64,000 nt of DNA, from the NCBI RefSeq assembly GCF_016093545.1, contig NZ_JADKYX010000006.1, positions 186,001-250,000 of the forward strand, in the 5' to 3' direction. The first letter of the stretch is position 1. Each line of letters opens with the position of its first letter. The notes under the pieces were generated by a model. It made no database searches and was not told the origin of the DNA. It saw only the letters and a program-made list of their open reading frames with translations. The DNA comes from Massilia rhizosphaerae. Lineage in GTDB: Bacteria; Pseudomonadota; Gammaproteobacteria; Burkholderiales; Burkholderiaceae_D. This document shows positions 8,536 through 16,351 of the stretch, in pieces. The translations under genes were made by a program, and so were the position numbers.

Positions 8536-8679
8536 TTCCGCCAGCCGTGCGCCGCGGCCGCGAGGCGGGCGCACGGCCGGCAAACCAGCGTGTGCGGCGG
8601 TATCGCGCACATTGTGCAGCAGTATCCCATCCGGGATTATTCAACCAGCTTCATCCACTTCACTTCAAGGAGAAACACC

Positions 8680-8820
8680 ATGGCAATCGCACTCGACACC
8701 GGAGCTCAAATCGCAGCAATCGAAGCCGCAGCAGCCGCTGAAAACGCCATCAACCTGGCGACCCTGGAAGCCAAGGTCAAGACCATGGGCCTGAAAGCGG
8801 CGAAGGACATCGTCCAGTAA
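8680..8820 (+). CDS. 46-aa Ala-rich helical protein in the hrpE (Hrp pilin) position
   Basis: A strong AAGGAG precedes the ATG. The product (IAAIEAAAAAENAINLATLE near the middle, ending AAKDIVQ) has no signal peptide and would be almost wholly alpha-helical. A strong terminator follows at once, giving the pattern of a short, highly expressed unit. In Xanthomonas hrpE, encoding the extracellular pilin, lies here between hrpD6 and hpaB. This protein is only half as long as HrpE, so it may be a pilin/needle-like subunit or an unrelated small secreted protein. No sequence match is claimed. Confidence 0.6.
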   Translation: MAIALDTGAQIAAIEAAAAAENAINLATLEAKVKTMGLKAAKDIVQ

Positions 8821-8855
8821 GCCCCACCGGCGCGCCATCGGGCCGCGCATGGCGC

Positions 8856-8896
8856 GCCGGCCGGGAGCGGCGACACGCTCCCGGCCGGCTTTTTTT
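8856..8896 (+). terminator. Strong rho-independent terminator
   Basis: A perfect 14-bp GC stem (8856-8869 with 8876-8889), a 6-nt loop and a run of seven T. It lies between the small pilin-like gene and hpaB, so the latter needs read-through or its own promoter. Confidence 0.93.
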
Positions 8897-8950
8897 CACC
8901 GGTACGCGTACCGCAATGCCTGGCGCGGATCATGCGACAGAAGGCGAACG

Positions 8951-9406
8951 ATGAGCATCGAACGACGCGATCAACTAATCCGCGAAATCTGCACACTGCG
9001 CGACGTGCCCGGCGTCGACGAGGTGCTCGCGCGCGGCGAGCTCGAGATCGACAGCTTCGACGTGGCGATCGACCATTTCGCGGAAGACGCCGACGCGGTG
9101 TATGTGACGTTCCAGTATGGCGTCGTCACCGCCGGACGGACGCTGCGTGTGTTCCGCCTGCTGCTCGAGGCCAACCTCGCCGTCTACGCCCAGGACCAGG
9201 CGCAGCTCGGCCTGGAGGTCGCTTCCGGCGCCATCGTCCTGATTGCCCGCGTGGCACTCAACGACGAAGTCGACGGCAAGTGGCTGCTCGGCATGATCGA
9301 GCACTACGTCGAACATGGGCGCTACTGGCGCGACAACATTTTCAAGGCACGCGACGACATGTTCGAGAATCTTGCACGCGGCGACTATGTCTGGCTGCGC
9401 GCATGA
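8951..9406 (+). CDS. hpaB: HpaB-like general T3SS export chaperone (CesT/Tir-chaperone fold)
   Basis: 151 aa. HpaB binds several effectors in the cytoplasm and escorts them to the SctN ATPase. The acidic alpha/beta pattern of class I chaperones is visible: an N-terminal helix, beta strands around DAVYVTFQYGVV, a central helix, then GAIVLIARVALND and a C-terminal helix with WLLGMIEHYVEHGRYWRDNI. Position after hrpD6/hrpE is that of Xanthomonas hpaB. It lies downstream of a strong terminator. A start of the following gene overlaps its stop as ATGA. Confidence 0.75.
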   Translation: MSIERRDQLIREICTLRDVPGVDEVLARGELEIDSFDVAIDHFAEDADAVYVTFQYGVVTAGRTLRVFRLLLEANLAVYAQDQAQLGLEVASGAIVLIARVALNDEVDGKWLLGMIEHYVEHGRYWRDNIFKARDDMFENLARGDYVWLRA

Positions 9407-9459
9407 GCGGACAGGATCTTTTTCAACCACCGACCACCAACAACGCACAGGAGGATGAT

Positions 9460-9681
9460 ATGACCACTACGAGCAAAGCAGGCAGCAGGCCGCCGCCACC
9501 GCCGCCGGAGAAAACCGGCAAAACGAACGGCAAGAAAGACGACAAGAACGGCGACTCGACCGACCAGGACAACCTGAACAAGGCCATCGACTCGCTCAGC
9601 ATCATGATGCTGCAGAAGATCATCAACGGCGCCAAGCAGCGCCGCGCTGAAATGAAAGAAGACGACCCCGACGCCTTCTAG
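9460..9681 (+). CDS. Small Pro/Lys-rich protein at the end of the T3SS cluster, unknown function
   Basis: 73 aa from the ATG at 9460, preceded by CAGGAGGATG. An in-frame ATG at 9403 that overlaps the hpaB stop would add 19 residues (MSGQDLFQPPTTNNAQEDD). The N-terminal third has six prolines in a row and many Lys/Asn/Asp residues and is probably disordered. The C-terminal part, with LNKAIDSLSIMMLQKIINGA, is helical. The position directly after the export chaperone and the Ser/Thr-rich disordered N-terminus suggest a small secreted T3SS component such as a needle, helper or effector. This is inference only; the family is not recognised. Confidence 0.55.
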   Translation: MTTTSKAGSRPPPPPPEKTGKTNGKKDDKNGDSTDQDNLNKAIDSLSIMMLQKIINGAKQRRAEMKEDDPDAF

Positions 9682-9822
9682 TTCCGCCCTACCGGCGCCG
9701 CCGCCACCGCGCGGCCGGCGCCGGCGCATCCCGGGCCGCATCACGCGGCCGAAATCCCACGTACGACCCCGCCCGGCAATGCGCGCTTCGCGCCGATGCC
9801 GCATGCGCGGCCTTCCGGCGCG

Positions 9823-10917
9823 TCAGCGCTTGGCGTTGACCATCTCGTGCAGCTCGAGACGGTTGTAGGTGACCCGCATGGCGTCCTTGACGTTGACCGC
9901 CTTTTTCGCGATCAGCTGGGCCAGGACGTCGTTCAGGCTGCGCGACATGCTGTCTTCCTTGCGGCGCATGAAATCGGCGATCAGGTGCAGCTTGCCGGGG
10001 TCGGCGATGTACGGCGCCACCTGCTGGTTATTGTTGAACACCATTTCATAGGCAAGCACGACGTCGTCGCCCTGCTCCGTGGGCAGCAGGGTCTGGAAAA
10101 TCACGGCGACCAGGGAATTCGCCAACCCGGCCGCGCGCTGCTCACGCTGCTCGGCGGGAAAGAAACCCAGCAGCTTGGAGATCGCGCTGACGGCACTGTT
10201 GGTATGCATCGTCGCCAGCACGAGGTGGCCGGATTCGCCGGCGTGCAGGACGGTGTCGGCGGTGTCGAAATCACGGATCTCGCCCACCATCAGGACGTCC
10301 GGCTTCTGGCGCAACGCTTCGCGCAGGCCGGACGAAAACGTGGCCGTGTCCGTCGGGACTTCTTTTTGCGAAATGATCGACTGCTTGCGCCGCAGCTGAT
10401 ATTCGATCGGTTCCTCGATCGTGATGATGTGCGCGCTCCGCGTGGCGTTGATCTGGTCGAGCATCGAGGCGATCGTCGTCGTCTTGCCCGAGCCGGTCGG
10501 CCCCGTGATCAGGATGATCCCGCGGGTCGCCTCGAGCACCGTCTTGACGTAGTGCGGCAGGCCCGTCTGCTCCAGCGCGATGGGCCGCAGCGGCAGGCGC
10601 CGGATCGAGATGGTGGTCTTCGATCCGGAGCTGGACCGGAAGACGTTGCAGCGCAGGCGATATTCGGTCAGGATGAACGGCCGGTCGATCGCGCTTTCGA
10701 CGATCTTGTCTTCCCAATCCTCGTCGATGGCGTTCAGCACGGGCACCATGTCGTCGAGCGTGACCGGTTCGGTGCCGACCTGGCGCCACCCCCGCGGCGA
10801 CTTGATCATCACCGGCATGTCCTGCTCGATATGAATATCCGAGAAGCTCTGGCCGGAATTGACGAGGGCGATCAGCTCCTCCAATAATTCACGGGATATC
10901 GAAAAGTCGTCGGACAT
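9823..10917 (-). CDS. PilT/BfpF-type pilus ATPase (GspE superfamily)
   Basis: 364 aa from the ATG at 10917. It has an N-terminal DIHIE-type PAS-like fold (SFSDIHIEQDMPVMIKSPRG), Walker A GPTGSGKTT near residue 140, an Asp-box region ITIEEPIEYQL, Walker B MVGEIRD and a His box (LATMHTNSA). Overall this is PilT-like, so it likely powers retraction of the type IVb pilus encoded from 13.5 to 24.4 kb. It lies outside the main operon, beyond an IS scar and a small unknown gene, and is transcribed in the same direction. It could alternatively be a PilU-like accessory ATPase. Confidence 0.85.
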   Translation of the reverse strand: MSDDFSISRELLEELIALVNSGQSFSDIHIEQDMPVMIKSPRGWRQVGTEPVTLDDMVPVLNAIDEDWEDKIVESAIDRPFILTEYRLRCNVFRSSSGSKTTISIRRLPLRPIALEQTGLPHYVKTVLEATRGIILITGPTGSGKTTTIASMLDQINATRSAHIITIEEPIEYQLRRKQSIISQKEVPTDTATFSSGLREALRQKPDVLMVGEIRDFDTADTVLHAGESGHLVLATMHTNSAVSAISKLLGFFPAEQREQRAAGLANSLVAVIFQTLLPTEQGDDVVLAYEMVFNNNQQVAPYIADPGKLHLIADFMRRKEDSMSRSLNDVLAQLIAKKAVNVKDAMRVTYNRLELHEMVNAKR

Positions 10918-11008
10918 GATGCACCTGGGTAATGTAGGACTTTCTCGAGTATAGCGCGGCTGCCTTGTGCTGACCAGTCGTCCGGCGCGACTGGACCAGG
11001 CGGCACCA

Positions 11009-11206
11009 TCACCACACGTCGCGGGCGCCCAGGTGATGGGCATACCAGCGCAACCGCACCTGCTTTTCGACGCAGGCGCGCTGGATGTCCTTCAGCCGGT
11101 CGAGCGCGGCCTGGCGCGCCACGACGATATGATCGGCCTGCCGCTCGAGCCGGTGGATTTGCCAGTGGATCAGCGCCCGGCGTGCCAGGCAATACAGCTT
11201 GTGCAT
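11009..11206 (-). CDS. 65-aa basic helical protein of unknown function
   Basis: The ATG at 11206 has AGGAGAAG just upstream. The product begins MHKLYCLARRALIHWQIHRL and is rich in Arg/His/Gln, with heptad-like helices and no signal peptide. It ends 91 nt before the PilT-like gene in the same direction, so the two may be co-transcribed. No family recognised. Size and charge would fit a small regulator or assembly factor of the pilus or the T3SS, but nothing in the sequence proves this. Confidence 0.5.
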   Translation of the reverse strand: MHKLYCLARRALIHWQIHRLERQADHIVVARQAALDRLKDIQRACVEKQVRLRWYAHHLGARDVW

Positions 11207-11667
11207 ATCTTCTCCTCGTCCTTGGTTCCGCACCGCGCCGCAACGGGTCTGGAGCGCGCGTCGTACCGTGAGTGGCTGCCGACGAGGCGGCGGTTCCGTG
11301 CCGTGCCCGGCCCGACAAGCTTGCATATTGCTGTCGACATACTGTCAATGTGCTTTCAATGCAATGCGGAGTGAATATTGCGCCGGGCTGGTGTCTGGAT
11401 CTTTCCGATGTTCTCTTCTATCCAGGATGCTCTTTCGCCAGCGCCAAAAAGCCGGAGCCGACGGCCTGTGTTCTCGACAGTAGAACACTGCAATCGACAC
11501 CGGCGTCCGGTGAACGTGCCGGCTTTGACGCCGGCAAGAAGCGCAAGGGTAGCAAGCGTCATCTGGCGGTCGATACGTCGGGCTATCCATTGGCGATGGA
11601 AGCAAGTCCGGCTAATGAACAGGACCGCGATCACGTGGCACCGCCCGTGTGCCGGGACGACGCTTGC
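11207..11667. other. Intergenic region with transposase scar
   Basis: About 460 bp between the pilus operon end and the small gene at 11009-11206. The right half contains the IS5-type remnant listed separately. The left half (11207-11430) shows no recognisable gene and may contain the promoter for the leftward small gene and PilT-like gene. Confidence 0.6.
11437..11647 (+). pseudogene. IS5-family transposase fragment
   Basis: Translation on the plus strand gives [19 protein letters not shown] then [20 protein letters not shown] and [11 protein letters not shown]. This is the DDE-region pattern of IS5-group transposases (first Asp in VLDSRTLQS, then GKKRKGSK). No start, no second or third catalytic residue and no clear inverted repeats are present, so it is a decayed internal piece left by an old insertion between the pilus operon and its ATPase gene. 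Confidence 0.75.
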
Positions 11668-13521
11668 TCAGCGCCGCAGCCCCGTCAGGCCGGTGAAACG
11701 GTTGATGGCCATTTTGTACAGGCCCTCGTCGGCGTGGTAGCCCATGCCCGGGGGGCCGGACGTGCGCGGCGGGCGCAGTTCGGTCCGGTCGTTGGGCAGG
11801 CGCTTGACGCGGTCGTAGGCGCTCAGGCCCAGCTTGAGCCGCACCAGGCCCGGCGACTTGAAGCCCACTCCTTTCATGCGTCCCATCAGGCTCTTGCGCG
11901 GACGCTCCGCATAGTCGAGCGTGATGGCGATGCCGCGCGGCTTCGCATAATCGTAGCCGAGCTTGCCATCCTTCACCGCGTGATGCGCCTGGGCCTCGTT
12001 CGGCAGTTGCGGATCGAACAGGATCAGCGGCGCCGGCTCGTACAGTTCCACACGGCTCTCGAGCGCGGCGGCGAACAGTTGCGCGCTCGCGCCGCCCATC
12101 GATCCGCCGGCGATGTAGTCGAATTTTACGTTGCGTCCCTTGGCATAGGCGTCTTCGACCGCTTTCGCGACCAGCACCGCCGCCTCGTGGTTCGCCTTGA
12201 ACACCTTCCCCACCGACCGGCCGATGCTGCTGAAGGCCTGCTTGACGTCGCGCATGTTCTGCGTGCCGCCGAACATCACGCGAACCTCGAGCCGCTGGTT
12301 GCCATGCTCGTCACGCCCGACATGCTCGTCCCACATCATGTGCGCGACGTGGGCGGCACGCACCAGCTTTTCCCGCTCGTCCGCGGGCAACAGGCCGAAC
12401 AGGTGCGACGTGCGTATCGTCGCCTCCACGTCATGCTTCACGGTCAATTCGACACTCGCGGGCCGCTCGGTCATCGGCATGTGCCGGGCGAGATGATCCG
12501 TGAACACGTCGGCGCTGCCGCCCTGCGTGCGATGGCTCGCCACATATTCGATCTGGTACTCCCGCTCGTCGGTCCGGAGGATCGGGGACAGTGCCTCGGC
12601 GAAGCGCTCAGCCACCCGTTGCACGGCCTGGTATGCCGCCGAGTCCGGCTGGGTCGCGAGTGGCTCGCCTTCCTGGTCAACCTGGTTTGCGAGATGCACC
12701 TGCAGCAGGTTCACCGTCTTCCCGTCGCGGCCGGTGACCTCGCGCTCGCTGACGAAACAATTGGCCGCGTTTGCAGCATCGACCAGGGAGGCCCGCACAT
12801 CGGGGGGGATACCCCGTCCAAATTGCGTGCGGTCGATCGTCGTGCCGTCCGGCATGGGCGGTCCGTTTTCCAGCGGCGCGCGCAGCAGGCGGCCCGCGGC
12901 ACGCAACTGCACGCCCCGCTCCCGGCCGGGCGGGGCCGCGGGTCCCATGCCGAGCGCTTCGGTGATCTGCGAGACCTGCTGCTCGTCCAGACGGTGGATC
13001 GATGTCAGCACGTCCGCCATGCAATCGATCTTCGGCCCCGACGCCAGCTTGCCGTAGGCCTTCGGACGCTCCGCCGGCGCCGCCTCCGCACGCGACGGCG
13101 CCGGCGGCGTATCGGCACGCAAGGACATCGTGTCGTCTTCGTCCTTCATCTGCAAAATTTGCGCCAGCGTCACCTTCGGCGCCGCCGAGCCGTCGTCGGG
13201 ATCCTCGCGCAGCAGTCGCGCCAGTGTGACCCGCTCCGATGCCGGTGCCGGTGCCGGTGCGGGTGCGGGTGCGGGTGCTGGTGCCGGTGCCGGTGCGGGT
13301 GCCTGTGCCTGCGCGTGTCGGGCGCTGAACTGTTCGAGCCGCTGCAGCGGTGCGCGTGCCTCCGTCGCCTGCGCCCGCATCCCCATGCGCCTGCCCAGCA
13401 CCTGCAAGGCGGAGCCGAGCGTGCGCCTGGCGGGACGGCTGGCCGCCGCCGGGGCGTGGGATGCGGTATCGGCAACCTGGCGGTCGCCCAGCGGCGCCGT
13501 CGTTGATGAACTCGTTTTCAT
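11668..13521 (-). CDS. 617-aa putative secreted/effector protein with GGSMGG (alpha/beta-hydrolase-like) motif
   Basis: The N-terminus is Ser/Thr/Ala-rich and disordered ([20 protein letters not shown]), as in T3SS substrates, with no Sec signal. Residues ~72-94 are an Ala-Pro repeat encoded by hexanucleotide repeats. The C-terminal half holds [20 protein letters not shown] near residue 470, a G-x-S-x-G nucleophile elbow typical of lipases and esterases, followed by [20 protein letters not shown]. An AAGGAAG ribosome site is present, and the gene starts 15 nt after the lytic transglycosylase stop, so it is the tail gene of the pilus operon. Candidate roles are a T3SS effector or a pilus-exported hydrolase. 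I do not recognise a named family. Asp and His partners of the Ser cannot be fixed by eye. Confidence 0.6.
   Translation of the reverse strand: MKTSSSTTAPLGDRQVADTASHAPAAASRPARRTLGSALQVLGRRMGMRAQATEARAPLQRLEQFSARHAQAQAPAPAPAPAPAPAPAPAPAPASERVTLARLLREDPDDGSAAPKVTLAQILQMKDEDDTMSLRADTPPAPSRAEAAPAERPKAYGKLASGPKIDCMADVLTSIHRLDEQQVSQITEALGMGPAAPPGRERGVQLRAAGRLLRAPLENGPPMPDGTTIDRTQFGRGIPPDVRASLVDAANAANCFVSEREVTGRDGKTVNLLQVHLANQVDQEGEPLATQPDSAAYQAVQRVAERFAEALSPILRTDEREYQIEYVASHRTQGGSADVFTDHLARHMPMTERPASVELTVKHDVEATIRTSHLFGLLPADEREKLVRAAHVAHMMWDEHVGRDEHGNQRLEVRVMFGGTQNMRDVKQAFSSIGRSVGKVFKANHEAAVLVAKAVEDAYAKGRNVKFDYIAGGSMGGASAQLFAAALESRVELYEPAPLILFDPQLPNEAQAHHAVKDGKLGYDYAKPRGIAITLDYAERPRKSLMGRMKGVGFKSPGLVRLKLGLSAYDRVKRLPNDRTELRPPRTSGPPGMGYHADEGLYKMAINRFTGLTGLRR
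13241..13311 (-). repeat. Hexanucleotide tandem repeat encoding Ala-Pro
   Basis: About eleven 6-bp units of GCACCG/GCACCC type (minus strand) encode (Ala-Pro)n within the 617-aa protein. Unit-number change keeps the frame, so it would alter linker length only. Confidence 0.9.
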
Positions 13522-13536
13522 GACAACTTCCTTTGA

Positions 13537-14001
13537 TCAGGGCCGAGCCTCGAGGGCCGCGCGCGGCAGGTTGCGATAGACCTTTTGCGCGTAGGCGACG
13601 CGCAGATTGGGCTTGCCGGCGTTGTAGGCGCCGACGGCAGTCCATGAATTGCCCAGTTGCTGCATTTTTCCCGACAATATCCACGCCCCGACCTGGATGT
13701 TCGTGCAGGCATCCATCAGCTCGGCCTCGCCGATGCCATACTTGCGCAGGGTCGGCAGCCAGCTGCTGTTGATTTGCATGAGCCCGATGTCGTACGAACC
13801 GTTCTTGTTGTTGCGGTTGATCGCGGCGGGATTGAGGTTCGATTCCGTCTTGGCGATGGCATACAGCAGGTACGGGTTCACGCCGTAGCGCGCGCCGGCG
13901 TCCTCCCAGCACGCGTGTGCCTGGCCGCAGGCGAACACGCACGCGAGCACGGCCGCCGATCGTGGAATGCGCCGCCGGCGCGGTGTGGATGTGCCTCTCA
14001 T
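13537..14001 (-). CDS. Pilus-associated lytic transglycosylase (SLT family, PilT of R64/BfpH-like)
   Basis: 154 aa with a Sec signal peptide (hydrophobic to AHA near residue 30). The SLT catalytic domain is clear: YGVNPYLLYAIAKTESNLNP with the catalytic Glu in KTES, then SYDIGLMQINSSWLPTL and AYNAGKPNLRVAYAQKV. It would open peptidoglycan for pilus passage. The start overlaps the pilV stop (ATGA). A Hpa2-type T3SS transglycosylase is an alternative reading, but the operon context favours the pilus, and it could serve both systems. Confidence 0.88.
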   Translation of the reverse strand: MRGTSTPRRRRIPRSAAVLACVFACGQAHACWEDAGARYGVNPYLLYAIAKTESNLNPAAINRNNKNGSYDIGLMQINSSWLPTLRKYGIGEAELMDACTNIQVGAWILSGKMQQLGNSWTAVGAYNAGKPNLRVAYAQKVYRNLPRAALEARP

Positions 14002-15269
14002 GGGGTCAACGTTCCATTCGGATATTTAAAGACGTTATCCGGGTACTCGCATTGCAGCAGGTAACCGTTGGGATCTTTCTTGAACGAACCGAGGTTGTAG
14101 ATGATTTTTCCATTCGCATCGGTGTAATTGCAGGGCGTACCCGCCGTGACGGCTTCGTTGACATACAGGGTCGGACCCTCCACCCACCTCCTGCCGAACA
14201 TCCAGTTGCCGACGACCGCGCCATTGGTCGAGGAGATATCCTGATCCGCCGTGATCGTGCCGGCGGTGACGATGCCGGTGGTCGCGTCGACCTGGTCCGC
14301 GGACACCGTCCCGGGCACCTTCAGGTTGCCGTTCTCGTCGACGGCCAGCGGCTTCCAGGCGCTGCCGTCGTAGGTGAAGCCGCGGTTCAACGCGGTGACC
14401 ATCCGCACGTCGCCGGTCATGTTCCCCGTGGTGGGCAGGTCGGTGAAATTGGCCACCGGCGCCTTCCACGTCGACGCCGCCTGCCACAGGCCGTCGGTGC
14501 CGCACGTCACCAGCGTCCGTGTCGCGCTGTCGATCGCGATCGCCGCCGCACTGCCGCATGCCGTTCCCGGCGTCACGATCGCGGCCCCGGTGAATCCAAG
14601 CGCCGTGCTCATCTGGTTCAACTGCGGCCGTCCGGGTACGGTGTCGCGGTAGAGGAAATCGGTCGACAACTGGCCCGGCCCGTCGTAGAACAGGCTCGAC
14701 ACGAGGTGGCCGCCATCGTGGGCGGCGGTGCCATCCAGGACCGTCGTGCCGGCGCAGGCCACGCCCCGGTACGCCGTGGTGACGAGTTCCCAGGAGGCGC
14801 CGCGCGCCGTGCCGGGCAGGGAGGTGCTGATGTAGCCGCCCCCCTGGCCCGCCATCATGGCCACCGAAGGGATGGAACGGTCGGGTATCGCGGTGCCGCC
14901 GTAGCCGGCCACCAGCGCGTCGAGCTTGCCGGCGGCGCCCTGGCTGACCAGCACGCACGTCGATTGACGGTACGGGTTGGTCGCCGCGAAGCCGGAAGAC
15001 AGGAAGCCGGCCGTCTGCAATTGCGCGACGGTGACGGCCGTCACGACGCCCCCGCCCGTGCCGGTGACCAGGTCGCTGTAATTCGCCGCGATATACTTCG
15101 CGGCGGCCGCCACCACCTGCGCCTGCTGCAGCGCGGCCTGTTGTTCCTCCAACTCTTCCATCGAGTCGTCGATCATCCTGGCAAGGCCGATCAGGAGCAC
15201 CGACGCGATGGCGAGCGCCGCCAGGACTTCGACCAGGGTCATGCCGCGCTGCCGCCGCATCGTGTTCAT
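13998..15269 (-). CDS. pilV: PilV-like minor pilin/tip adhesin of the type IVb pilus
   Basis: 423 aa from the ATG at 15269, which has TTGAGGAGG upstream. It has a class III/IV prepilin leader with cleavage at G|MTLVEV (Glu at +5) and a 20-residue hydrophobic helix (LAALAIASVLLIGLARMIDD). The long Thr/Gly/Ala-rich periplasmic part resembles R64-type PilV, where the C-terminal end decides recipient or surface recognition. No shufflon repeats or recombinase were seen. Cys residues near the C-terminus (TPCNY, LLQCEYP) may form a disulfide-stabilised tip domain. Confidence 0.82.
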   Translation of the reverse strand: MNTMRRQRGMTLVEVLAALAIASVLLIGLARMIDDSMEELEEQQAALQQAQVVAAAAKYIAANYSDLVTGTGGGVVTAVTVAQLQTAGFLSSGFAATNPYRQSTCVLVSQGAAGKLDALVAGYGGTAIPDRSIPSVAMMAGQGGGYISTSLPGTARGASWELVTTAYRGVACAGTTVLDGTAAHDGGHLVSSLFYDGPGQLSTDFLYRDTVPGRPQLNQMSTALGFTGAAIVTPGTACGSAAAIAIDSATRTLVTCGTDGLWQAASTWKAPVANFTDLPTTGNMTGDVRMVTALNRGFTYDGSAWKPLAVDENGNLKVPGTVSADQVDATTGIVTAGTITADQDISSTNGAVVGNWMFGRRWVEGPTLYVNEAVTAGTPCNYTDANGKIIYNLGSFKKDPNGYLLQCEYPDNVFKYPNGTLTP

Positions 15270-15279
15270 CGTTGCCTCC

Positions 15280-15771
15280 TCAATCGCAGGATGCCAGCCA
15301 TACCGGCGCGCCATCCGGGATGACGGCGCCGCCCAGCGGCGGAAGTGCGACGCGGGTTCCGTCCACGGGCGAAAACAGGGTATTGTCGGCCGCCCGGTAA
15401 ATGCCGACGTTGAGTGAGTTGCGCGACAGCGTCAGCAGTTCCGCGACGATCGACGGCGCGCCCGCCGCGGCGGGGAAAATATAGATCTGCCCCGCGCTGT
15501 CGCGGTAATTCGTCCAGACCGACGTGGAGCCGGCCGACAGCCTGGACCAGGCCGGCAGCACGCCGGCCAGCTTCAGGTCGGCCAGGCTCACGCTGGTATC
15601 GGTGGCGCCGTTCGCCCGGAAGTAGTCCACGACCGCCTGCCGGTAGATGCCCATGGTCTCGGCATCCTCGCTGGCCTGCTGCCTGGCCACGGCCTCGCGC
15701 CGGTGTTCGGCCGGCCATCCGTACCAGCCGCCCAGCGTGAGCGCGAAGACCACGATCAGGACAGCCCACAT
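15280..15771 (-). CDS. pilM: PilM-like type IVb pilus protein
   Basis: 163 aa with an N-terminal membrane anchor (MWAVLIVVFALTLGGWYGWP) followed by a periplasmic domain. Phrases such as YRQAVVDYFRANGATDTSVS and LPAWSRLSAGSTSVWTNYRD resemble the R64 PilM family. The role in pilus assembly is not well defined. It lies between pilS and pilV, whereas in R64 pilM precedes pilN, so the gene order is rearranged. Confidence 0.72.
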   Translation of the reverse strand: MWAVLIVVFALTLGGWYGWPAEHRREAVARQQASEDAETMGIYRQAVVDYFRANGATDTSVSLADLKLAGVLPAWSRLSAGSTSVWTNYRDSAGQIYIFPAAAGAPSIVAELLTLSRNSLNVGIYRAADNTLFSPVDGTRVALPPLGGAVIPDGAPVWLASCD

Positions 15772-15780
15772 TCCTCAGGC

Positions 15781-16329
15781 TCAGTCCGCCGTGAATACAA
15801 CCGTATTCGCCGCCGCGTTGCACAGGGCCGCGGCGCCGGCCGCAGGGGCGGGAAACGCATTGATCACATTGCCGCCTTGGCCGTCGGCAATCGAGGTCCA
15901 GCCCGTTGCGCCGCTGACGACGTTCATGCACACGTCCTGCGGCACCTTGGTGTAGGTGATGGTAAACGTGCCCGCGTTCGTCGACGCCGGGGTCACGGTG
16001 CCGCCCCACGTATTGTTGATCGTCTTGCCGTCGGCGGCGACCGTCAGCGTGCCGGGGATGGCCTTGGCGGTGATCAGGTTGGCCAGCATGGCGGTATCGT
16101 TATAGGACTGGCCCGCATACATCTTGCGCACGTTGGTGCGCAGGCCCGTGATCTCTTCCGTGGTCTGGTTCGACCGGGCGCTGCCGAAGGCGTTCTGCAG
16201 CAGCGATACGGCGGCGAGCACCACCAACGCGGCGACGCCCAGGTAGGCGATGGCTTCCAGGAGCGACGCGCCGCGCTGGCGATGCAGGCGGGCGAGGCGG
16301 GTGCGGCGTTGAGACAAGGTAGCATTCAT
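15781..16329 (-). CDS. pilS: Type IVb major prepilin PilS
   Basis: 182 aa from the second ATG (16329), which has TGAGGAAA at good spacing; an ATG five codons earlier (16344) is also open. The leader is basic and long (about 22 residues), as in type IVb pilins, with cleavage G|ASLLEA (Glu at +5). The hydrophobic stalk follows (AIAYLGVAALVVLAAVSLLQ). Two Cys in the C-terminal half (QDVCMN and AALCNA) fit the usual pilin disulfide loop. Needs a prepilin peptidase, which is not in the window. Confidence 0.88.
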   Translation of the reverse strand: MNATLSQRRTRLARLHRQRGASLLEAIAYLGVAALVVLAAVSLLQNAFGSARSNQTTEEITGLRTNVRKMYAGQSYNDTAMLANLITAKAIPGTLTVAADGKTINNTWGGTVTPASTNAGTFTITYTKVPQDVCMNVVSGATGWTSIADGQGGNVINAFPAPAAGAAALCNAAANTVVFTAD

Positions 16330-16351
16330 GTCAAATTTCCTCATGGTGTAT

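Noticed and set aside
11272..13506. Plus-strand open frame of 744 codons
   Set aside because: Antisense of the 617-aa gene over most of its length; only its beginning carries real coding text, the IS5 transposase remnant.
13537..14001. Calling the transglycosylase Hpa2 of the T3SS
   Set aside because: It starts within the pilV stop codon, so it belongs to the pilus operon; a shared role is possible but not shown.
13998..15269. Shufflon at the pilV 3' end
   Set aside because: No inverted 19-bp type recombination repeats and no rci-like recombinase were seen.
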